Origin: Pelagibacterales bacterium SAG-MED23
GTDB taxonomy: Bacteria > Pseudomonadota > Alphaproteobacteria > Pelagibacterales > Pelagibacteraceae
Length of the DNA: 10,674 nucleotides
NCBI GenBank assembly: GCA_014653935.1
Contig: JACWDU010000015.1
Span: forward strand, 1-10,674
Reading direction: 5' to 3'
The position numbers and the translations under genes are program-made. Positions 6,683-10,674 of the stretch are shown here, piece by piece; the first letter of the stretch is position 1; the number at the start of each line of letters is the position of its first letter. The notes under the pieces were generated by a model. It was not told where the DNA came from. It made no database searches and saw only the letters and a list, made by a program, of their open reading frames with translations.

Positions 6683-7652
6683 AAGCTTTGAAATTGACAA
6701 ACTTAAATCATCAAATTTATGTTTGCATTTAATATACGGTAATAATGAGGGAATTAAAAAAGATATTATAGATATTGTTTATCTTAAAGAATTTAAGGGT
6801 GAAATATTAAAATATGATGAGCAAGATATTTTTATTAACGAAGAAGAATTTTTGTCCACATTGACAAACAAATCTCTTTTTGAAAATGAAAAATTAATTA
6901 TCATTTCAAGAGTTTCAGATAAAATAATTAAATTAATTGAAGGTATAATTGAAATTAATTTGCTAGGTATAAAAATTGTTTTAAAAGCAACAAGTTTAGA
7001 AAAAAAATCAAAACTTAGAAGTTTATTTGAGAAGGATACATCTGCTATTTGCACACCAGTTTATGAGGATGACAGCAGATCACTAAACTCTGTTATCCAA
7101 TACTTTTTGAGAGAAAATAAATTACGATTGTCTCAAGAAATAATTAACATACTTATTGAGAGATCAAGAGGAGATAGAAGTAATTTGATGAATGAACTTT
7201 TAAAAATAAAACATTTATCATTAAGTAAAAATAAATTAAGTATAGAGGATGTAAATAAACTCTCAAACCTTGCAGAAAATTACAGTGTATTTGAATTATC
7301 AGACAATTATTTAGCTAAAAATTCTAAGAAAGTATCTAATATCCTTAATGAGAATAATTATTCATCTGAGGACTGTATTTTAATTATAAGAACAATATTG
7401 AATAAATGTAAAAGACTTTTAAAAATACGAAATGAAATCGACAATGATACAAGTATCGATCAAGTTATATCTAGTTTTAAACCGCCTATATTTTGGAAAG
7501 AAAAAGATATGGTTAAAAAACAAGCTCAATCATGGTCAACAGATGAAGTGAAAGAAATAATATTTAAAATTAATGACTTAGAAGCCTTAGTTAAGAAAAA
7601 TGCATCAAATTCAGTACTTTTCGTCTCTAATTTTGTAAGTAATTATCAGTAA
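6672..7652 (+). CDS. holA: DNA polymerase III, delta subunit
   Basis: A 326-residue delta subunit of the clamp-loader complex. It opens the beta sliding clamp during loading at primed DNA. The N-terminal region has the degenerate P-loop-like LIYGNNEG (about 20-27), not expected to hydrolyse ATP. The SLFENEKLIIISRV segment is the delta hallmark following the clamp-contacting region. A middle block (LRLSQEIINILIERSRGDRSNLMNELLKI) matches the AAA+ lid helices, and the C-terminal collar domain includes the Lys/Arg-rich ILNKCKRLLKIRNEI. Length is normal for the family. The start at the ATG at 6672 overlaps lptE by 11 bases. It is the last gene of the rightward operon, and its 3' end overlaps that of parB by 7 bases with no visible terminator. 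Confidence 0.93.
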   Translation: MIIKSFEIDKLKSSNLCLHLIYGNNEGIKKDIIDIVYLKEFKGEILKYDEQDIFINEEEFLSTLTNKSLFENEKLIIISRVSDKIIKLIEGIIEINLLGIKIVLKATSLEKKSKLRSLFEKDTSAICTPVYEDDSRSLNSVIQYFLRENKLRLSQEIINILIERSRGDRSNLMNELLKIKHLSLSKNKLSIEDVNKLSNLAENYSVFELSDNYLAKNSKKVSNILNENNYSSEDCILIIRTILNKCKRLLKIRNEIDNDTSIDQVISSFKPPIFWKEKDMVKKQAQSWSTDEVKEIIFKINDLEALVKKNASNSVLFVSNFVSNYQ

Positions 7653-8497
7653 TTTTGCTTAATGATCTCTACCAATCTATCAAGCTGATCAGCCCCTTTA
7701 TACTCTAAACTAATAATTCCGGAATTATTTCTTTTATTCTTAACAAAAACTCTCATTCCAATTTTATCTGTTAACTCTTCTTCAAGATTTAAAATATTAG
7801 GATCTTTTTTCATATAGGTACTATTAGAACTAGATTTCAACATACGTACTAAACTTTCAGCTTGTCTAACTGATAGTTTTTTTAAAATAATTTTCTTTGC
7901 TAAAAAAATAGCATTATCTAGTCCCACTAAAATTTTTGCGTGTCCTTGTGTTAATTTTTCTTCAATTATTAAATCTATAATCTCTTGCGGAAGAGATAAT
8001 AGTCGTAAACAATTTGATATATGTGATCGACTCTTGCCTATAAATTTAGAAACTTTATCCTGATCGTAACTAAATTCATCTATTAATCTTTTATAACCTT
8101 CAGCTTCTTCAATTGGATTTAGGTCTTTTCTTTGAACATTTTCAACAATTGCAAATTCTAATGATTTAAGATTATCTACATTAATTACAACTACTGGTAC
8201 TTCATGAAGCCCAGCGAATTGCGCTGCCTGCCATCTTCTTTCACCAGCTATTATTTCAAATTTACCTTCTTCTTCAGAAGATGGCCTTACAATGATAGGT
8301 TGGATAATGCCTCGTTCTCTTATAGAGTTAGTTAACTCCTCTAAACTAACTTCATCAAATTTCTTTCTTGGTTGATACTTATTCCTAACTAGTGAACTTA
8401 TAGAGATTTTTTTTTTATCATCGATTTTTTCACTATCTCCTATTAAGGAAGACAATCCTCTTCCAAGTCCTTTTTTTGATTTAAACGGATTAATCAT
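7646..8497 (-). CDS. parB: Chromosome-partitioning protein ParB (CTPase, parS-binding)
   Basis: A 283-residue chromosomal ParB. It loads at parS, clamps around DNA using CTP, spreads along it and positions the origin region together with ParA. The N-terminus (GLGRGLSSLIGD, about 10-21) is the ParA-interacting segment. The CTP-binding ParB/Srx domain follows, with the GERRW motif at 85-89 and ENVQRKDLNPIEEAEGY at 119-135. The helix-turn-helix for parS lies near 143-165 (KVSKFIGKSRSHISNCLRLL), followed by the TQGHAKIL block. The C-terminal dimerisation domain (about 235-283) ends in DRLVEIIKQNY. The ATG overlaps the parA stop as ATGA, so the two are translated together. Two matching parS sites lie 1.4 to 1.7 kb upstream in rsmG and mnmG. 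This is a normal full-length member; nothing is missing. Confidence 0.98.
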   Translation of the reverse strand: MINPFKSKKGLGRGLSSLIGDSEKIDDKKKISISSLVRNKYQPRKKFDEVSLEELTNSIRERGIIQPIIVRPSSEEEGKFEIIAGERRWQAAQFAGLHEVPVVVINVDNLKSLEFAIVENVQRKDLNPIEEAEGYKRLIDEFSYDQDKVSKFIGKSRSHISNCLRLLSLPQEIIDLIIEEKLTQGHAKILVGLDNAIFLAKKIILKKLSVRQAESLVRMLKSSSNSTYMKKDPNILNLEEELTDKIGMRVFVKNKRNNSGIISLEYKGADQLDRLVEIIKQNY

Positions 8498-9294
8498 GCT
8501 GCGCTCTCCACTGGTTTATCTTGATTTAAAAATTCTTCTGTAAAACTAAAGTATGCTCTACTACCAGGACAAGCTTTATCATAAACAAGGACGGGAACGC
8601 CATGAGAGGGTGCCTCTGATAATCTGACGTTTCTTGGTACTGCTGTACTATAAACTTTATCCTTAAAATAGTTCCTTGCCTCTGTTTCTACCTCACCAGA
8701 TAATTTATTTCTCTTATCATACATTGTCAGAAGTATTCCTCTTATGTCTAAAGATGGATTTAAATTAGACTTTATTCTTTCAATTGTTTTCATGAGTTGA
8801 GTGAGTCCCTCTAAAGCAAAAAATTCTGTCTGAAGTGGTACCACAAGAGCATCTGAGGCTACCAATGCCATTATTGTAAGAAGGCTCAAGGATGGTGGAC
8901 AGTCAATTATGATGTAGTCATAATATGACCCAGAATCGTTTAAAATAGCGAATAATTCATCCTTTAATTTAAAGGCTCTCCGACTATCGCCTGCTGTCTC
9001 CACCTCTAGTCCGGATAAATCAACATTTGATGATATCAAATCTAAATTTTCAAAGCTTGTAGACTGAATTACCTCTGAAATTTTTTTATTTCCATTCAAT
9101 ACATTATAAATTGTTTGATCAGAGGTTGTTGTGTTGGATAATCCAAGGCCTGTTGTAGCATTACCTTGTGGATCAAGATCTATTACAAGAATTTTTTTTC
9201 CTTTCATTGTTAAACCAGCTGCAAGATTGATAACAGTAGTAGTTTTGCCCACTCCACCTTTTTGGTTTATGACTGAAATAATTTTTCTATTCAT
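8494..9294 (-). CDS. parA: Chromosome-partitioning ATPase ParA (Soj)
   Basis: A 266-residue ParA/MinD-type ATPase. It forms an ATP-dependent dimer on the nucleoid and is released by ParB-parS, driving origin segregation. The deviant Walker A KGGVGKTT (12-19) keeps both signature lysines (Lys12 for dimer contact, Lys17 for phosphate). Walker A' is VIDLDPQGN (37-45, with Asp39/Asp41), and Walker B is IIIDCPPS (128-135). VVPLQTEFFALEGL is the conserved segment preceding the regulatory helices. SRRAFKLKDEL and the C-terminal VRLSEAPSHG are also family signatures. It has no N-terminal HTH extension, as expected for a chromosomal ParA. Its ATG overlaps the rsmG stop and its stop overlaps the parB start, both by 4 bases (ATGA). 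Confidence 0.98.
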   Translation of the reverse strand: MNRKIISVINQKGGVGKTTTVINLAAGLTMKGKKILVIDLDPQGNATTGLGLSNTTTSDQTIYNVLNGNKKISEVIQSTSFENLDLISSNVDLSGLEVETAGDSRRAFKLKDELFAILNDSGSYYDYIIIDCPPSLSLLTIMALVASDALVVPLQTEFFALEGLTQLMKTIERIKSNLNPSLDIRGILLTMYDKRNKLSGEVETEARNYFKDKVYSTAVPRNVRLSEAPSHGVPVLVYDKACPGSRAYFSFTEEFLNQDKPVESAA

Positions 9295-9929
9295 ATTTTT
9301 TTTAAATTTGAAATTTTTACCACTGAAGACTCATCGCTTGTTAAACTTTTCATTTCCTCTAAATCAAATTTCCACTTTGTAGAAACATCTTTCATAATTT
9401 TTTGTCCACTCTTTCCTAAATACATGACTATGTATTTAAAATTTTTAAAATTATTTGTTGCTATATCAAAAATCACTGGCAAAGGTTTGAATGCTCGACA
9501 AATTATTACATCTGTTACTAAATTTTTCTCTTCAAATATATTTTTTTGATAAATTTTAGCCTCCAATTTAAACTTTTTTGCCATATCTTTTAAAAAATTG
9601 CTCTTATGATAGCTCTTTTCGTAAAAAATTAGCTTAAAACCTTGCTTTTTAGGCTTCATCAAAATACCTAAAACTATACTAGGGAGCCCTGCACCAGAGC
9701 CAAGATCGGTACACACTTTAATATCTTTTTTATCAATAAAATCAATGGTTTGCGCACTATCATAAATATGCCTTGAATTTATTGACTTTTCTGTACTTGA
9801 ACTTATCAAATTAATTTTCTTGTTTGCGTTTAAAATTGACTCTGAATAGTCTTCTAGCTCTCCCAAAGTTTCACGTGAAACATTTTGGAGGTAAATTCTA
9901 TCTGTTTTAATTATTTTCGAATCAATCAA
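9291..9929 (-). CDS. rsmG: 16S rRNA (guanine527-N7)-methyltransferase
   Basis: A 212-residue RsmG (GidB), which uses S-adenosylmethionine to methylate N7 of G527 in 16S rRNA of the 30S subunit. The SAM-binding motif is DLGSGAGLP (75-83), preceded by the family's RHIYDS (53-58) and followed by FYEKSYHKSNFL (motif II, about 102-113). CRAFKPL (144-150) contains the conserved Arg-Ala. The N-terminal NVSRETL (16-22) is typical of the family in Alphaproteobacteria, and its codons contain a parS site. The start is a TTG at 9929-9927 overlapping the mnmG TGA as TTGA; no ATG is available before the SAM motif. No strong ribosome binding site is visible, so coupling to mnmG translation is likely. Loss of this enzyme is known to give low-level streptomycin resistance in other bacteria. 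Confidence 0.95.
   Translation of the reverse strand: MIDSKIIKTDRIYLQNVSRETLGELEDYSESILNANKKINLISSSTEKSINSRHIYDSAQTIDFIDKKDIKVCTDLGSGAGLPSIVLGILMKPKKQGFKLIFYEKSYHKSNFLKDMAKKFKLEAKIYQKNIFEEKNLVTDVIICRAFKPLPVIFDIATNNFKNFKYIVMYLGKSGQKIMKDVSTKWKFDLEEMKSLTSDESSVVKISNLKKI
9867..9882 (-). other. parS centromere site 1 (inside rsmG)
   Basis: On the minus strand the site reads TGTTTCACGTGAAACT. It matches the universal bacterial parS (TGTTTCACGTGAAACA) at 15 of 16 positions and holds a perfect 14-base palindrome (9868-9881). It encodes residues of NVSRETL in rsmG. The adjacent parB has the matching helix-turn-helix, so this is very probably a ParB loading site. Confidence 0.95.
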
Positions 9930-10674
9930 GCTATATGCTTAATAGACTTTCTTTTGACATGAGACAACAAAATATATACTGCAGCGGGGGTAATACCGTC
10001 TATTCTAAGTGCTTGGCCCAAGGTTTTTGGTTTAATTGCTTTAAATTTTGACTTAACTTCGTTTGATAGTCCAGAGAATTGATCATAGTCAAGATTTTCT
10101 GGAATTTTAAGATTTTCATCCCTTTTAAATGCTAAAATATCTGCATTTTGTTTCTTTAGATACCCTTTATAATGAGCTTTTATCTCAATTTGCTCATCTA
10201 TTTCACGTGAAACATATTTAATTTCAGGCCATATTTCCCTAATTTTGCTCATATTTACCGACTTTTGGCTCAATATTTCTATTGCATTTCTTTTAACCCC
10301 ATCTTTCGCAATGTTTATTCCAAATTTTAATGCTTTTGTGGGAGAAATTGAAGATTTTTCCATATTATTTAAACTTTTTTCAAGTCTATAAGCTTTCTCT
10401 TTAAATATCTTTTTCCTTTCACCAAGTATTAACCCAATATTAATTCCTTTTTGTGTTAGTCTAAGATCAGCATTATCAGATCTTAAAGATAGCCTATATT
10501 CTGCCCTTGATGTAAACATTCTATAAGGCTCTGCAACTCCCTTTGTAACTAAATCATCTATCATAACTCCTATATAGGCTTCAGATCTATCAAGGATAAA
10601 TGGTCCTTTACCTTTTATAGAGAGAGCAGCATTAATTCCTGCTATTAGTCCTTGAGCTGCAGCCTCCTCATAGC
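9926..10674 (-). CDS. mnmG: tRNA uridine-5-carboxymethylaminomethyl modification enzyme MnmG, 3' part
   Basis: The C-terminal portion, about 249 residues, of the FAD-dependent MnmG (GidA). Together with MnmE it adds the carboxymethylaminomethyl (or aminomethyl) group to the wobble uridine of certain tRNAs. The frame is open to the right edge, and the residues before the internal Met at 10564 are clearly part of it: YEEAAAQGLIAGINAA, then GPFILDRSEAYIGV. Next come IDDLVTKGVAEPYRMFTSRAE-type residues and AEYRLSLRSDNADLRLT, the C-terminal helical domain with HYKGYLKKQ, and the end LKIPENLDYDQFSGLSNE and LGQALRIDGITPAAVYILL. These are hallmarks of the family, whose full length is near 620 residues, so the FAD domain lies outside the window. 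The TGA stop overlaps the rsmG TTG start. A parS site lies within it. Confidence 0.97.
   Translation of the reverse strand, partial: YEEAAAQGLIAGINAALSIKGKGPFILDRSEAYIGVMIDDLVTKGVAEPYRMFTSRAEYRLSLRSDNADLRLTQKGINIGLILGERKKIFKEKAYRLEKSLNNMEKSSISPTKALKFGINIAKDGVKRNAIEILSQKSVNMSKIREIWPEIKYVSREIDEQIEIKAHYKGYLKKQNADILAFKRDENLKIPENLDYDQFSGLSNEVKSKFKAIKPKTLGQALRIDGITPAAVYILLSHVKRKSIKHIA
10199..10214 (-). other. parS centromere site 2 (inside mnmG)
   Basis: On the minus strand it reads TGTTTCACGTGAAATA, 15 of 16 matches to consensus parS, with the TTTCACGTGAAA core intact. Its centre is 332 bases from that of the other site. It encodes YVSREI in a variable stretch of the MnmG C-terminal domain, where VSRE is not a family signature, so the DNA function probably shaped the protein here. 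Confidence 0.92.

Noticed and set aside
6779..7054. Minus-strand open frame of 91 codons inside holA
   Set aside because: Fully antisense to a clear holA, with Ser/Phe/Ile-rich composition typical of the reverse frame of AT-rich genes and no family resemblance.
9131..9382. Plus-strand open frame of 83 codons opposite parA and rsmG
   Set aside because: Antisense to the Walker A region of parA; its Pro/Leu-rich sequence is the mirror of conserved parA codons, and no start signal is evident.
1..10674. Mobile elements, CRISPR arrays, tRNA/rRNA genes, phage or defence genes
   Set aside because: No transposase, integrase, spaced direct repeats, cloverleaf or defence-type domain is seen; apart from short intergenic stretches the window is filled by recognisable housekeeping and envelope genes.

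Overview
The window looks like an ordinary core-genome segment of a very AT-rich, streamlined alphaproteobacterium, most likely of the SAR11 (Pelagibacter) group. This is inferred from three things. The base composition is low in G+C. Genes are packed with 4 to 11 base overlaps. The order mnmG-rsmG-parA-parB facing holA-lptE-leuS-DUF3576 is typical of Alphaproteobacteria near the chromosome origin. No species can be named from sequence reading alone.

Layout from left to right. Bases 1-206 hold no gene I can support. A cytoplasm-like L,D-transpeptidase family gene (+) then meets, tail to tail, a YggS/PLP-homeostasis gene (-). YggS shares its start hexamer ATGCAT head to head with a degenerate thiamine-phosphate-synthase-like gene (+). 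That gene's last codons run through a strong hairpin terminator, which serves the convergent outer-membrane porin gene (-). A short AT-rich intergenic region carries a perfect 16-base palindrome in the porin leader and possible divergent promoters. It separates the porin from a plus-strand operon: a DUF3576 lipoprotein, leucyl-tRNA synthetase, LptE and DNA polymerase III delta.

The right third is a minus-strand operon read toward the left: mnmG (5' part outside the window), rsmG, parA and parB. Each junction is a four-base stop/start overlap. Two near-consensus parS sites lie inside the mnmG and rsmG coding sequences, so the ParA-ParB proteins and their centromere sit within about 2.6 kb. This marks the region as probably origin-proximal. 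The operon ends tail to tail on holA with a 7-base overlap.

Functionally the window combines chromosome segregation (ParAB-parS), RNA modification (MnmG, RsmG), replication (HolA), translation (LeuS), envelope biogenesis (LptE, DUF3576 lipoprotein, porin, L,D-transpeptidase homologue) and B6/B1 vitamin-related proteins. I see no mobile element, CRISPR array, RNA gene or clear new system. The points most worth a second look are the paired coding-embedded parS sites, the ATGCAT shared start, the terminator inside the ThiE-like reading frame and the porin leader palindrome.
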